Numbered from the stretch's first letter, positions 1 to 10,109 are shown. The stretch is DNA of 64,000 bases from Prevotella falsenii DSM 22864 = JCM 15124 (GCF_000613945.1 NZ_BAJY01000010.1:22491-86490), one strand, 5' to 3'. Notes: generated by a model from the letters alone, not told the origin. A program made the numbers and translations.

Positions 1-671
1 ACGTGCATGTCAATGAGTTGCGTCGTCAGGTAAAGGTTTCGCTCAAGGTTTGAAGCATCTATTACGTTGATAACGATGTCGGGTGTCTTCTCTACGATTT
101 GCTTGCGCACGTAGAGTTCTTCGGGACTATATGCCGAAAGGCTGTACGTTCCGGGCAGGTCTACCAGTTCAAAGTGGTAGCCCAACAAGTCGGTATAGCC
201 ATATTTGGCATCGACGGTAACGCCGGAGTAGTTTCCAACCCGCTCGTGTGCGCCCGAAGCGAAGTTGAACAGCGAAGTCTTTCCGCAGTTGGGGTTGCCC
301 ACCAATGCCACGTTTATGGTGCGTCGCTGTCGGTTGGCTGCTGCCACTGCTTCGTTTGGCGTCAGCACCGGTTCGTAAGGGTCGGCTTGGTCTACCTCTA
401 TGGCAGGATTGTATTGTGTGTTTTCTGTCGTTGTGTGGGGTGCAGCGTCTACCGCCATCACCTCTATCAGGTCGGCTTCGCTGTGCCGCAGGCTCACTTC
501 GTAGCCCATAATGCGATATTTCACAGGGTCTTGCAACGGCGCATTGAGCAGTACTTTCACCTCTTTGCCGTTGATAAAGCCCATCTCTATAATTCGTTTT
601 CTGAAGCCGCCGTGTCCCGAAACCTTCACGATAATACCTGTTTCGCCCGTCTTCAGCTCTGATAACTTCAT
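1..671 (-). CDS. feoB: FeoA-FeoB fusion ferrous iron transporter, N-terminal part
   Basis: This is the first 223 codons of a gene that runs off the left edge. Residues 1-75 form a FeoA-type SH3-like domain starting MKLSELKTG. After a linker comes the FeoB G domain, with P-loop GNPNCGKT at 125-132, switch threonine near 152, DLPG at 171-174 and NVIDASNLERN near 202. FeoB is the inner-membrane Fe(II) importer driven by nucleotide binding, and the FeoA fusion is common in Bacteroidota. The start is the ATG at 671. A TACTTTTG box on the minus strand (690-697) is a likely -7 element. The membrane channel lies outside the window, so transport function is inferred from the family. Confidence 0.93.
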   Translation of the reverse strand, partial: MKLSELKTGETGIIVKVSGHGGFRKRIIEMGFINGKEVKVLLNAPLQDPVKYRIMGYEVSLRHSEADLIEVMAVDAAPHTTTENTQYNPAIEVDQADPYEPVLTPNEAVAAANRQRRTINVALVGNPNCGKTSLFNFASGAHERVGNYSGVTVDAKYGYTDLLGYHFELVDLPGTYSLSAYSPEELYVRKQIVEKTPDIVINVIDASNLERNLYLTTQLIDMH

Positions 672-957
672 ACTCTTGTTCCTTTTCTGCAAAAGTACAA
701 AGAAATCGTTGGAAGGAAAAACCGCCCTTTGAAAAGTTCGCGAAAATACCTAATAATGGGGATAAGACACAGACTTGTTTCACGATAGCCTGCCTATTTC
801 ACGGTAAAATGTACTAAATTATTGCAATTTCATATAACCGACTTGTTGTTTTTTCCGTACCTTTGCATTTGAATAATAATGTTATGATGCTTTGCAAACC
901 CGAATTTTCGGATTTACAAAGAACGATTTGACAGAACCTAAAACAAGAAACAACAAT

Positions 958-1995
958 ATGAAAATTACAGAACAACGGAGCAGTATGCTTCACGGAATTC
1001 TCCTGATGGCACTCTTTGCGTGCGCAGCTTTCTATTTGGGCGACATGCGTTTCGCCAAAGCCTTGTCGTTTTCGCCCATGATAGTCGGCATTATCCTCGG
1101 TATGCTCTATGCCAACAGCCTGCGCAACAACCTGCCGGAAACGTGGACGCCCGGCATTGTGTTCTGTTCAAAGCGCATTCTTCGCTTCGGTATTATCCTT
1201 TATGGCTTTAAACTGACCTTTCAAGACATTACTGCTGTCGGGCTGCCTGCCATTATTATCGATGCCATTGTTGTAACCGTTACCATTCTGCTTGGTCTTT
1301 TCGTGGGCAAACTGTTGAAGATGGACCGCAGTATAGCCTTGCTTACGGCTTGCGGCAGTGCCATTTGCGGTGCTGCTGCGGTAATGGGTGTGGACGGTGC
1401 AATACGTCCGAAACCCTACAAAACCGCTGTGGCTGTGGCAACGGTGGTTATCTTCGGCACGCTCTCAATGTTCCTTTATCCGGTTCTTTATCGTGCCGGC
1501 GTGTTCGATTTGCCCGCTCAACAGATGGGCATTTTTGCAGGTTCCACCATTCACGAAGTAGCCCACGTCGTAGGAGCAGGCAATGCCATGGGGGCTGCTA
1601 TCAGCGACAACGCCATTATTGTGAAGATGATTCGTGTAATGATGCTTGTGCCCGTGCTGCTCGTCATCGCCTTTTTTGTGGCGAAAGACGTTGCAAGACG
1701 TGAGGGTGCAGAGGGGCAGAAGAACAAGATACAGGTGCCTTGGTTTGCCATTATGTTCTTGCTCGTTATATGTTTCAACAGTTTCAACCTGCTGCCCGAA
1801 GAAGTTGTGAAAGGCATTACTACCTTAGACACCTTCCTGCTTACGATGGCTATGACGGCACTCGGTGCTGAAACGAGCATCGACAAGTTCAAGAAAGCAG
1901 GTTTCAAGCCCTTCCTGCTTGCTGCCATTATTTTCTGTTGGCTCATCGTTGGCGGCTATTGCTTGGCACGCTTCGTTGTTCCGATGCTGATGTAA
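958..1995 (+). CDS. YeiH/UPF0324 family putative sulfate exporter
   Basis: A protein of 345 residues with about ten hydrophobic segments matches the YeiH (UPF0324) membrane family, often labelled putative sulfate exporter; the substrate has not been firmly shown for the family. Recognisable parts are the glycine- and alanine-rich ACGSAICGAAAVMG stretch in the middle and the STIHEVAHVVGAG segment. The open frame extends upstream to 892, but the ATG at 958, in the A-rich context usual for Bacteroidota, gives the expected N-terminus starting MKITEQRSS. A TACCTTTG box at 858-865 resembles a -7 element. The gene stands alone and converges on the OmpA-type lipoprotein gene. Confidence 0.85.
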   Translation: MKITEQRSSMLHGILLMALFACAAFYLGDMRFAKALSFSPMIVGIILGMLYANSLRNNLPETWTPGIVFCSKRILRFGIILYGFKLTFQDITAVGLPAIIIDAIVVTVTILLGLFVGKLLKMDRSIALLTACGSAICGAAAVMGVDGAIRPKPYKTAVAVATVVIFGTLSMFLYPVLYRAGVFDLPAQQMGIFAGSTIHEVAHVVGAGNAMGAAISDNAIIVKMIRVMMLVPVLLVIAFFVAKDVARREGAEGQKNKIQVPWFAIMFLLVICFNSFNLLPEEVVKGITTLDTFLLTMAMTALGAETSIDKFKKAGFKPFLLAAIIFCWLIVGGYCLARFVVPMLM

Positions 1996-2101
1996 ACAAA
2001 AAAACGGCGTGGCAGAAGTTTCATGCGGAGAGCTGCCTGTTTTACCTGCACACCTCTTGGGAATAATCTTTGCAAAGGAAAGGTTGCTTTTAGGCTCTAT
2101 A

Positions 2102-2132
2102 CTAGAACCTCTAGAACCTCTAGGAATACTAG
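2102..2132 (+). repeat. CTAG array, 9-bp period (4 units)
   Basis: CTAG occurs at 2102, 2111, 2120 and 2129, exactly every 9 bp, with mostly AACCT-like spacers and a C-rich tail (AACCCCCT) after it. A short match to the right end of the 200-bp element (AATAATCTTTGCAAAG, 2061-2076) lies 25 bp before the array. No gene is predicted here. The other arrays are at 17629, 35845 and 42826. Confidence 0.85.
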
Positions 2133-2154
2133 AACCCCCTCTGCGAATACCCAT

Positions 2155-2186
2155 AAAAAAGGCGCACCCCACGAATGGAGTGCGCC
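2155..2186 (-). terminator. Rho-independent terminator of the OmpA-type lipoprotein gene
   Basis: On the minus strand GGCGCAC pairs with GTGCGCC around a short loop and is followed by six T residues (2155-2160 in plus coordinates). It lies 38 bp beyond the stop of the lipoprotein gene. It may also slow transcription arriving from the exporter gene. Confidence 0.8.
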
Positions 2187-2223
2187 TCGTTTGTAGATGT
2201 TTGTCAGTCTTTAAAAATATTTA

Positions 2224-2904
2224 TCACAATCTGCCATTATTGGCTTTTTCAATCATTTTGCTCGATGCGTACATGTAAACTTCTACACGGCGGTTCGCCT
2301 GACTTACACGTTTGTTCTCTATTGGGTTAGAGCTGCCAAGACCTTCGACGGTGCGAATTTGGCTTGAAGATACACCCTGACCGCGCAAGTAGGTAGATAC
2401 CGACTTGGCACGCTTCTCCGATAGCGGAATGTTTATGTTGTCGTTGCCCGATGCATCGGTATATCCTTGAATGGCAACGTCGCAATCGCTGTTCTGTTTC
2501 AATACGCCGGCAAAGTTCGTAAGGTCTTTCTTTGCAGCTGCGTTGAGGGTTGAACTGTTGGTTGCAAAGAGGATACCCGAATCGAATGTAACCTTTACAC
2601 AGTCGAAACCGTTGGCATCTTTCACTGTCTCCACCTTGGCATTGTCCACCTGAGCAGCAGTTTGCTCTTTCACTTTGTCCATGTGGCGACCGATAATCGC
2701 ACCTGTGCCGGCACCTACCGCCGCACCTACTGCCGCACCAATCATGGTGCCTTTCGTGTTCTTACCGATAATGTTGCCCACGATACCGCCGAGCACAGCA
2801 CCTGCGCCGGCACCTCCGGCACTGTAAGTTCCCTGATTTGTTGCACAACTTGATACGAGAGTAGCTACACAAAGTCCCGCTACGATAGTCTTTAAATTCT
2901 TCAT
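2224..2904 (-). CDS. OmpA-family lipoprotein with glycine-zipper region
   Basis: The 226-residue product has a lipoprotein signal peptide ending in LVSSC (Cys20), so it should be lipidated and exported to the envelope. Residues 29-75 are glycine- and alanine-rich (GAGAGAVLGGIVGN and GAAVGAAVGAGTG), a glycine-zipper pattern seen in YiaD-type proteins. Residues about 108-215 form an OmpA C-terminal domain with the peptidoglycan-binding signature GYTDASGNDNINIPLSEKRA and a final NRRVEVYM. Role inferred: anchoring outer membrane to peptidoglycan. A CAAAGATA sequence at 3015-3022 reads as TATCTTTG on the minus strand, a likely -7 element. Confidence 0.88.
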   Translation of the reverse strand: MKNLKTIVAGLCVATLVSSCATNQGTYSAGGAGAGAVLGGIVGNIIGKNTKGTMIGAAVGAAVGAGTGAIIGRHMDKVKEQTAAQVDNAKVETVKDANGFDCVKVTFDSGILFATNSSTLNAAAKKDLTNFAGVLKQNSDCDVAIQGYTDASGNDNINIPLSEKRAKSVSTYLRGQGVSSSQIRTVEGLGSSNPIENKRVSQANRRVEVYMYASSKMIEKANNGRL

Positions 2905-3175
2905 AATGTATATAATTTTAAACTTTTTACCTTATATATGTTACGTGTCGGCGAACCCGCTTGTTAATGTTTATCCTGCATCAGCTATGTGAGTGTTGTC
3001 CGCCTTTAGCAGAACAAAGATACAACAATTTTCGTTTTGATACGTCGTTTGCCAACATTTTTTTTGTAATTTTGCACAAAATTACGCTTATTAGGCTAAT
3101 CTGTCAAGGGGAATTTCCTATTCTGTTGGGGAATTTACCTATAATGATGAATAAGAAAAAAAATAGATATAGATT

Positions 3176-4657
3176 ATGGCAAAAGAACTCAAAGAACTTA
3201 CCAAGCGTGCCGAAAACTACTCGCAATGGTATAACGACTTGGTTGTAAAAGCAGATTTGGCAGAGCAATCGCCTGTTCGCGGCTGTATGGTAATTAAGCC
3301 TTACGGTTACGCTATATGGGAGAACATGCAGGCACAGTTAGACAAAATGTTTAAAGAAACAGGTGCACAGAATGCTTATTTCCCCCTCCTTATCCCGAAA
3401 AGCTTCCTTTCTCGCGAAGCCGAACACGTAGAAGGATTTGCCAAGGAATGTGCCGTGGTTACACACTATCGCCTGCGTGCCAACGAGAAAGAGGGCGGCG
3501 TGGAGGTAGACCCTGCGGCAAAGCTCGAAGAAGAACTCGTTATTCGCCCGACAAGCGAGACCATTATATGGAACACCTATAAGAATTGGATACACTCTTA
3601 CCGCGACCTGCCATTGATGTGCAACCAGTGGTGCAACGTCATGCGATGGGAAATGCGCACCCGTCCCTTCCTCCGCACATCGGAATTTCTGTGGCAAGAG
3701 GGGCACACGGCGCACGCTACACGCGAAGAAGCCGTAGACGAAGCAAAGAAAATACTGAAGGTTTATGCCGACTTTGCCGAACAATGGCTCGCCATTCCTG
3801 TGGTTCAGGGTGTGAAAAGCGAAACCGAACGCTTTGCAGGAGCATTGGACACCTATACCATCGAGGCGATGATGCAGGACGGAAAGGCACTTCAAAGCGG
3901 TACATCGCACTTCCTTGGGCAGAACTTTGCAAAGTCGTTCGATGTTACTTTCCTCAATAAAGAGAACAAACCCGAATACGTTTGGGCAACATCGTGGGGT
4001 GTAAGCACACGCCTTGTGGGTGCGCTCATTATGACACACTCCGACGATAACGGGCTCGTGCTGCCTCCGAAGATAGCTCCGCTGCAGGTTGTTATCGTGC
4101 CAATCTTCAAGAACGAAGAGCAGTTGGCAGCCCTTACGGCAAAGCTGCAACCCGTTATCGACGAACTTAGACAGCTCGGCATCAGCGTAAAGTTCGACGA
4201 TTCCGACAACAAACGCCCGGGATTCAAGTTTGCCGACTACGAACTCAAGGGCGTGCCTGTACGTTTGGCAATGGGCGGACGCGACTTGGAGAACAACACC
4301 ATCGAGATAATGCGTCGCGATACTTTGGAAAAAGAAAACGTTTCGTTCGACGGCATTGTTGAACGCATAAAGAATTTGCTCGACGATATTCAAGCCAACA
4401 TCTACAAAAAGGCATTGGATTTCCGCAACGCAAACATTCGCGAGTGCGACAACTACGAAGAATTTAAGGAGAAAGTAAAGGACGGCGGCTTCTTCCTCTG
4501 CCACTGGGACGGCACAACCGAGACCGAAGAGAAGATTAAAGAAGACACGCAAGCCACCATTCGCTGCGTTCCGTTCATGTTTGAACAAACCGAAGGTGTG
4601 GATATGGTGAGCGGAAAACCTGCAAAGCACCGTGTCATCATTGCTCGTTCATACTGA
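3176..4657 (+). CDS. proS: Prolyl-tRNA synthetase (archaeal/eukaryotic-type)
   Basis: A class II aminoacyl-tRNA synthetase of 493 residues that charges tRNA-Pro. The length and lack of an inserted editing domain mark it as the short archaeal/eukaryote-like ProS used by Bacteroidota. Visible landmarks are RPTSETIIW, the motif 2 region [20 protein letters not shown], the [17 protein letters not shown] motif 3 region, and the terminal residues RSY. The ATG at 3176 follows an A-rich stretch. A TAATTTTG box at 3067-3074 is a likely -7 element. A terminator follows the stop codon, so this is a single-gene unit. Confidence 0.97.
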   Translation: MAKELKELTKRAENYSQWYNDLVVKADLAEQSPVRGCMVIKPYGYAIWENMQAQLDKMFKETGAQNAYFPLLIPKSFLSREAEHVEGFAKECAVVTHYRLRANEKEGGVEVDPAAKLEEELVIRPTSETIIWNTYKNWIHSYRDLPLMCNQWCNVMRWEMRTRPFLRTSEFLWQEGHTAHATREEAVDEAKKILKVYADFAEQWLAIPVVQGVKSETERFAGALDTYTIEAMMQDGKALQSGTSHFLGQNFAKSFDVTFLNKENKPEYVWATSWGVSTRLVGALIMTHSDDNGLVLPPKIAPLQVVIVPIFKNEEQLAALTAKLQPVIDELRQLGISVKFDDSDNKRPGFKFADYELKGVPVRLAMGGRDLENNTIEIMRRDTLEKENVSFDGIVERIKNLLDDIQANIYKKALDFRNANIRECDNYEEFKEKVKDGGFFLCHWDGTTETEEKIKEDTQATIRCVPFMFEQTEGVDMVSGKPAKHRVIIARSY

Positions 4658-4677
4658 TTTTTACCCTCATAAACAGC

Positions 4678-4708
4678 AAAGCCACGCACCGTAAAGTGCG
4701 TGGCTTTT
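4678..4708 (+). terminator. Rho-independent terminator of proS
   Basis: AAAGCCACGCAC pairs with GTGCGTGGCTTT across a 6-base loop, ending in TTTTGT, 20 bp after the proS stop. Confidence 0.88.
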
Positions 4709-4732
4709 GTGTTCTGAATAGGCGAATATCAG

Positions 4733-4934
4733 GCCATAAAACCGTAAATATTTTTCACAAGAATATCTGTTGCGTAACTATCTCGTTACCAACGCATTGC
4801 AAAACCTATTGTTTCGCATTCCAAAACCGTAGGTTTTGCACGGTAAAAGCGGCTGTTTTGCATCGCAAAACCTACGCTTTCGCAACGCCAAATCGAAATT
4901 GTCGCTTTTTAACAGAATTATCTTTACAAAGTCA
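4733..4934 (+). repeat. Dispersed intergenic 200-bp element, copy A
   Basis: First of seven related copies (A-G). The left flank begins GCCATAAAACCGTAAATA and the right flank ends TTATCTTTACAAAG. Between them lie four 22-bp units of the type AAAACC-TAGG-TTTTGC. It sits between the convergent proS and folA genes. The remaining bases from 4935 to 5113 hold no gene or signal I can identify. Confidence 0.9.
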
Positions 4935-5113
4935 AACCGAAAAACGCTCACCGGTTCATCAGCGATTTGGCTTAAAAACATCTGCGCGATGACTTGCTTA
5001 GCCTGCTTTTTTATACCGAACTAACGTATTTATTAAAGTAGGCACACCTGAATTATTGCTTGCGCCGAATAATGATACAACTAAGGCTTTGTTTGCCTTT
5101 CTTTTATCGTTTT

Positions 5114-5602
5114 CTATTTTTTCCTCACGTAGTCCACGTATGCGTAAGCCGGAGTGTCGGCGGTTTCGGGGCGTTCTTGCCTTGCTTCCACCTCCCACGT
5201 ACCATCGTTATATTCCGGGAAAAAGACGTCGGCATGGGGCGGAACAGCCTCTATTTCAGTTAAGTATAGGCGGTCGGCAATTGCCAGACCTTCTTTGTAA
5301 AGGCTCGCGCCACCTATGATGAAGGCTTCTTCGTTGTCGGCAAGATGCTTTAAAGCCTCGCTGAGGGAAGTATAGACATCGCAACCGGGGAAGTCGGTTT
5401 GGGTGTGGCTCAATACGATGTTTCTGCGATTGGGCAACGCTCCTTTCGGAAGCGAGTGGAATGTACGCCGCCCCATGATAACCGTATGTCCCGTTGTGAG
5501 TTGTTTAAACCTACGCAAGTCTTCTTTAATGAAGTAGACCATGTCGTTGTTGTAGCCGATGGCCCGGTTCTTTGCCACCGCTGCTATAATGTTTATCTTC
5601 AT
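5114..5602 (-). CDS. folA: Dihydrofolate reductase
   Basis: A 162-residue enzyme that reduces dihydrofolate to tetrahydrofolate with NADPH. Diagnostic segments are the N-terminal INIIAAVAKNRAIGYNND, the HTVIMGRRTFHSLPKGALPNR core, and IIGGASLYKEGL near residue 96. It is the last gene of a minus-strand run after thyA, separated by 222 bp holding an inverted repeat. The pairing makes sense because ThyA produces the dihydrofolate that this enzyme recycles. Confidence 0.96.
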   Translation of the reverse strand: MKINIIAAVAKNRAIGYNNDMVYFIKEDLRRFKQLTTGHTVIMGRRTFHSLPKGALPNRRNIVLSHTQTDFPGCDVYTSLSEALKHLADNEEAFIIGGASLYKEGLAIADRLYLTEIEAVPPHADVFFPEYNDGTWEVEARQERPETADTPAYAYVDYVRKK

Positions 5603-5628
5603 GTTTCTTAATTTGTCAGTATTCTTTT

Positions 5629-5829
5629 AAACCCCAATCGGTCATTGGGACGCATTTGCTTATCTTTGTTATTACCGTCATGCTTCCTTACCGCTTTCGT
5701 CCGCTTGCCGGCATCTGCGCAGCCATTCCATCTCGCCGTAGCCCGCTACGCCTTCGATGAAACGTCGGCACATCTGCTCGACAATCGAACAAAACCGGTC
5801 AAGGACGCTAACGACCGATTTGGGTTAAA
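5629..5829. repeat. Inverted pair of the CCAAATCGG palindromic repeat
   Basis: The left arm at 5629-5654 (AAACCCCAATCGGTCATT then GGGACGC) and the right arm at 5803-5829 (GGACGCTAACGACCGATTT then GGGTT) are reverse-complement versions of one short repeat. About 148 bp of unassigned, fairly GC-rich DNA lie between them, and the whole separates thyA from folA. Related copies lie at 26509 and 45712. The right arm reaches the thyA stop codon. Confidence 0.7.
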
Positions 5830-6619
5830 CCGACACTTCAGCTGCAATGTGCGGGTGCGGGTTGTAGTCGGTCAGTTCAAAATCCTCGTATCTGAAGTCG
5901 AAAATGCTTTTTACGTCAGGGTTGATTTTCATCTTTGGCAGTGGGCGTGGCGTGCGTGTAAGCTGCAACTTTGCTTGTTCCAAATGGTTAAGATACAAGT
6001 GCGTGTCGCCCGTTGTGTGTATAAAGTCGCCCACTTCCAATCCTGCAATCTGCGCCATCATCTGCAACAGCAGTGCGTAGGAAGCAATGTTGAACGGCAC
6101 ACCAAGGAATGTGTCTGCCGAACGTTGGTAGAGCTGAAGCGAAAGTTTGCCTTCAGCCACATAGAACTGGAACAAACAGTGGCAGGGAGGTAGTGCCATA
6201 TCTTCTACTTCTGCCGGATTCCAAGCCGTAACGAGCATGCGGCGCGAGTTCGGATTGTGGCGCAAAGCATCTACAACTTGCTGAATTTGGTCGATAGTTC
6301 CCCCTTTATAGTCCGGCCACGACCGCCATTGGTGTCCGTAAACAGGACCAAGCTCGCCGTTTTCGTCAGCCCATTCGTTCCATATTCTTACCCCATGTTC
6401 TTGCAGGAACTTCACGTTTGTATCGCCTTTCAAGAACCATAGCAGCTCGTAGATAATGCTTTTCAAATGGAGTTTCTTCGTTGTGAGAAGCGGAAAGCCG
6501 TCTTGCATGTTGAAGCGCATTTGGTGTCCGAATACCGATAACGTGCCGGTACCTGTGCGGTCGCCTTTCTGCACACCTTCGGTTACGATGCGATGAAGTA
6601 GGTCGAGATATTGTTTCAT
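5825..6619 (-). CDS. thyA: Thymidylate synthase
   Basis: A 264-residue enzyme, the same length as the E. coli protein, that methylates dUMP to dTMP using methylene-tetrahydrofolate. The active-site cysteine is Cys146 in [12 protein letters not shown], followed by the [18 protein letters not shown] signature. RTGTG near residue 21 forms the phosphate-binding loop. It starts 8 bp after the stop of the RsmF-like methyltransferase gene, suggesting co-transcription. Confidence 0.98.
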   Translation of the reverse strand: MKQYLDLLHRIVTEGVQKGDRTGTGTLSVFGHQMRFNMQDGFPLLTTKKLHLKSIIYELLWFLKGDTNVKFLQEHGVRIWNEWADENGELGPVYGHQWRSWPDYKGGTIDQIQQVVDALRHNPNSRRMLVTAWNPAEVEDMALPPCHCLFQFYVAEGKLSLQLYQRSADTFLGVPFNIASYALLLQMMAQIAGLEVGDFIHTTGDTHLYLNHLEQAKLQLTRTPRPLPKMKINPDVKSIFDFRYEDFELTDYNPHPHIAAEVSV

Positions 6620-6627
6620 GTTGCTGT

Positions 6628-7974
6628 CTATGTTAGAATGATTTGTTCGTTTGGAATATGGCTGCTTTTAATGCGCCATTCTTGCGGATAAAGATTGTTG
6701 GCACGGTTGCCGAGATTGTTGGCAAAACCAATGGCGTGGCTGCGATACACAAGGGTAACAATGCCTTTTGGGGCTGTTGCAGGGAGCGTTATGGCTTCGT
6801 GGCGCAGGTACTTTATCGCCGTATCGTAGTCTATTTCTACATCGGCAAAGGCACTTCTGTCGCCATTTATCGAAAGTGCCAGACTGTGGTCGGGTATTAT
6901 TTTTTTGCCTTTCGTGGTGCTTTGCTTTACTCCGTGTGCCATAACCTTCAGCTTCTTGTAGGCTTCTGCCACAAGTTTCTCTGCGTTTGGCTCAAGGTTT
7001 GTGCTTGTTCCACCTTTCTTTATAACAGCCATAAACAAGCCCTCTCCCTGTGTAAAGCCGGGAATAAAACGATAAACAGGGAAGGGTTCGCGCGTTTTCA
7101 GCGGATTATCGATGAGCGACCCGGTTATGTTCCAAGCTTTTTCGGTGGGCATTTCCAATAGTTCTGCATCGTATTCGCTCAATATCCACGCTATATTCTC
7201 CTCGTTTTCGTGCGCATTAAACGTACAAGTAGAATAAACCAACAGCCCTCCCGGCTTCAGGTTGTCCCATATATCTGCTATAATGGCACGTTGTAGTTGC
7301 CGACAGTTCTCTACATTTTGCTCGCTCCATTCGCCGATAGCTTGCGGTTCTTTGCGAAACATACCCTCACCGGAGCAAGGCACATCGGCTACAATCACGT
7401 CGAAAGCGAGCTTTGTTTTCTTGTAATCCCTTGGATAATTGTTGGTAACAACCACGCCGGAGTGCCCGAACTTCTGCACATTTTCTGCTAAAATATGTGC
7501 TCGTTTGTTTATCGGCTCGTTGGAAAACACAATGCTGCCTTCTGCAATTGCGGTTCTTGCGCAAGTGGTTTTGCCACCGGGAGCAGCACAAAGGTCAAGT
7601 AAGGCAACAGGTTTTCTTACCAAACAGCGTAAGATATGGGCGAGAAACATCGACGAAGCCTCTTGAACATAATACGCACCTGCATGAAAGAGCGGGTCGA
7701 ACGTAAAGTTTGGGCGTGCATTTAGATAAAAACCCTCCTTACACCAACCTACAGGAGCGGGGGCAAAGCTATCGGCTACTTTTGTCGTCTCGCTTGTTTT
7801 AAAAGGGTTTAGACGTATGCTGACGGGCGAAGGTTGCTGCAATGCTTTGCAAAAAACGTTGTAACGTTCCTCTCCGAACAGCGTTTTTGTGTAAACTTCA
7901 AAAGCCGTTGGAAGAACGGTTCCAACGACTTCTTTGTTTAAAACGGTTTCTATAGCTTGCTTATTCTCGCTCAT
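6628..7974 (-). CDS. RsmF/NOL1-NOP2-Sun family rRNA cytosine-C5 methyltransferase
   Basis: The 448-residue protein carries the SAM-binding motif [10 protein letters not shown] (127-136), the motif IV cysteine in [12 protein letters not shown] (Cys200) and the motif VI catalytic cysteine in YSTCTF (Cys250). These define the NOL1/NOP2/Sun class that methylates cytosine C5 in RNA. The C-terminal part fits the PUA-like RNA-binding region of RsmF/YebU, so 16S rRNA is the likely substrate; the exact site cannot be read from sequence. It begins 20 bp after the porE stop and ends 8 bp before thyA. Confidence 0.92.
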   Translation of the reverse strand: MSENKQAIETVLNKEVVGTVLPTAFEVYTKTLFGEERYNVFCKALQQPSPVSIRLNPFKTSETTKVADSFAPAPVGWCKEGFYLNARPNFTFDPLFHAGAYYVQEASSMFLAHILRCLVRKPVALLDLCAAPGGKTTCARTAIAEGSIVFSNEPINKRAHILAENVQKFGHSGVVVTNNYPRDYKKTKLAFDVIVADVPCSGEGMFRKEPQAIGEWSEQNVENCRQLQRAIIADIWDNLKPGGLLVYSTCTFNAHENEENIAWILSEYDAELLEMPTEKAWNITGSLIDNPLKTREPFPVYRFIPGFTQGEGLFMAVIKKGGTSTNLEPNAEKLVAEAYKKLKVMAHGVKQSTTKGKKIIPDHSLALSINGDRSAFADVEIDYDTAIKYLRHEAITLPATAPKGIVTLVYRSHAIGFANNLGNRANNLYPQEWRIKSSHIPNEQIILT

Positions 7975-7994
7975 TATTGTCTCTGTTCAACTGC

Positions 7995-10109
7995 TTATTG
8001 GAAATCGAAATAAACATCTCCTTCGTCTTCCAAACGTTCTTTCTCTTTCGGTTTCGGCGGATTTTTCAAGTTACCCTTCTCGTCGAACATGCCGTAAGTG
8101 GTGCGCAGGACTATAAATTCTGTGCGTCTGTTCATCTGGTTTGCCGTTTCTTGCTTGTCTTTTGGCAATGCCTTTACATATTCTTCTGTAAGTACGTCGC
8201 CCTCTTTCAACCATGGATACTTCTCAGCAACTTTCTTGCGAATTGCCTTTGGCTTCTCCTTTCCATACCCGACAGGCGACAAGCGTTCGGCTGCAATGCC
8301 TTTCTTAATGAGATAGGTAATCACGGCGTCAGCACGGCGTTGCGATAAACGTTTGTTGTATTCTGCCGAACCTTTATAGTCTGTATGCGCTGAAAGCTCG
8401 ATAGTAACATTCGGGTTCTCTTCAAGGAGCTTCACAAGTTTGTCCAATGCAGCTTCCGATTCAGGTCGAAGGGTAGCTTTGTCGAAATCGTAGAAGATGT
8501 TATCAATCAATACGGGTACACGAATACTTGCCAATGGGAATTGTAACGTGTACTCTTTCGACACCGTAACGGGTTCCACCCTTAACTCTTCTTTATGGTT
8601 TAAGTATCCTTGGCAAGTTGCTAAGACGATGTAATTCACGTTCGGACGGATTTCCTGCTCAAACGAACCATCGCCTTTTACCGACAGTTTTAAGTTCGTA
8701 CCGTCGTCGCCAACCAAGAAAACTTGTGCTGCAGGAAGCTCGTAGCCTTCCATTTCGTACACCCAACCTTTTATGGTTTGTATGACTTCGGGCAACTCAA
8801 AGCTATAAATATGGTCCCAACCACGGGCATCTCCCCGGTTGGAAGAGAAGAAACCGCGATTATGTTTCCCCTCGAAAGTCATACCGAAATCGTCTCCTTG
8901 CGAGTTTAATGGGAAGCCCGGGTGCTCTATGTGGTAGTGTCTGTCTTTGCCGACTTTGGCAATAAATATATCTAAACCGCCTAAGCCGCCATGTCCGTCC
9001 GATGAGAAATACAAATCACCGTTGGGGCGAAACGTGGGAAACATTTCGTTACCGGGTGTGTTGATAGGTGCTCCAAGATTTTCAACGCCGCCGGTTGTAC
9101 CGCCTATGAGGCGAACTCGCCAAATATCGAAGCCTCCCTTACCACCCGGCATATCGCTGACAAAGTAGAGCCAGTTGCCGTCCGGCGATAGGGCGGGGTG
9201 GGCAAAGCTCGATAAAGTATCGCGTGTAATCTCCAATTTCTTGGGCTTTCCCCATGCTGCATCAGCACGGTTGCTTACTGCTATTTGTGCAAAGCGAGGA
9301 TAAGTAGGGTCGGTAAGGCATTGAGTGATATACATTTCCCGTCCGTCTACGGAGAAAGCGGGTGTCCCTTCATCAGCTTCAGAGTTCAGACCGCTTTCTA
9401 TTGTGTGAGGAGTAGTCCACTTTCCCTTCTCATCTTTTTCGCTAACGAAGATGTCGCCGGGCTTTACGCCCGTTATACTACTTACTTCATCGCCTTGCGC
9501 ATCGTTGCGCGTAGAGGTGAAATAGAGTTGGTTGTATTGGTCGCCGAAAAGCATTGGCGAGTAGTCTTGCCTGCGAGAGTTGAACTTATCCATCTTTTTA
9601 ACTTGGTAGTAAGACCCTTGTTCCTTTATTGCAGATGCCTTGGTGGCAGCCGTTAAGCCCTCTTTTACAATGTCGTTGTCAGGCATAGAGTCCAATGCGA
9701 TATTGTATTCCTTTATCGCTTCAGGGTAAGCACCCACCTTCATAAGGTTGGCAGCCAGCTTCAAGTGGGTGTCTTTGTCGTCCTGCTTATATCTGATGAC
9801 ATTCCGATAGGCTGCAATGGCTCTTTGCGACGAGCTTATCCGGTCGTAGCATAATGCCATTTTTGCAGCCAATTGTCCTCTTTGGGCACGGTCTTTTGCA
9901 GGTGTGCGCTGATAAGCAGTCTTGAATTGCGTTGCAGCATCGTGGTATTCGCCGATGGCAAGAAACTTTTCACCTTTCTTTATGTTTCTATCAATACCGC
10001 AGCTGTGCAGAAGCAAAGCAATGGTACATAGCAGAAACAATCCAAAAACTTGTGTGCCGTAATGTTTTTGGTGCTTTATTTTATTGTATGCAAGTTGGCG
10101 TTTATTCAT
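7995..10109 (-). CDS. porE: PorE-like type IX secretion lipoprotein (TPR, beta-propeller, CRD, OmpA)
   Basis: The 704-residue product has a signal peptide ending LLHSC (Cys37 lipidation), TPR repeats (about 40-160), a WD40-like PD40 propeller with several SPDGNWLYF-type blades (about 170-430), a carboxypeptidase-regulatory-like domain (about 435-505), and an OmpA C-terminal domain with FYDFDKATLRPES and LSAHTDYKGSAEYNKRLSQRRA. This order is that of P. gingivalis PorE (PG1058), which links the type IX secretion machinery to peptidoglycan. The assignment rests on domain order. It is followed by the methyltransferase, thyA and folA. A TATATTTG box on the minus strand (10133-10140) may drive the run. 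Confidence 0.85.
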   Translation of the reverse strand: MNKRQLAYNKIKHQKHYGTQVFGLFLLCTIALLLHSCGIDRNIKKGEKFLAIGEYHDAATQFKTAYQRTPAKDRAQRGQLAAKMALCYDRISSSQRAIAAYRNVIRYKQDDKDTHLKLAANLMKVGAYPEAIKEYNIALDSMPDNDIVKEGLTAATKASAIKEQGSYYQVKKMDKFNSRRQDYSPMLFGDQYNQLYFTSTRNDAQGDEVSSITGVKPGDIFVSEKDEKGKWTTPHTIESGLNSEADEGTPAFSVDGREMYITQCLTDPTYPRFAQIAVSNRADAAWGKPKKLEITRDTLSSFAHPALSPDGNWLYFVSDMPGGKGGFDIWRVRLIGGTTGGVENLGAPINTPGNEMFPTFRPNGDLYFSSDGHGGLGGLDIFIAKVGKDRHYHIEHPGFPLNSQGDDFGMTFEGKHNRGFFSSNRGDARGWDHIYSFELPEVIQTIKGWVYEMEGYELPAAQVFLVGDDGTNLKLSVKGDGSFEQEIRPNVNYIVLATCQGYLNHKEELRVEPVTVSKEYTLQFPLASIRVPVLIDNIFYDFDKATLRPESEAALDKLVKLLEENPNVTIELSAHTDYKGSAEYNKRLSQRRADAVITYLIKKGIAAERLSPVGYGKEKPKAIRKKVAEKYPWLKEGDVLTEEYVKALPKDKQETANQMNRRTEFIVLRTTYGMFDEKGNLKNPPKPKEKERLEDEGDVYFDFQ

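Noticed and set aside
3338..4630. 430-codon open frame opposite proS
   Set aside because: An antisense shadow of a clear prolyl-tRNA synthetase gene; no signal peptide, motif or start context of its own.
4733..4934. Insertion sequence or transposase remnant
   Set aside because: No copy of the element encodes any protein, and no clear target-site duplications could be seen; it is listed only as a repeat.
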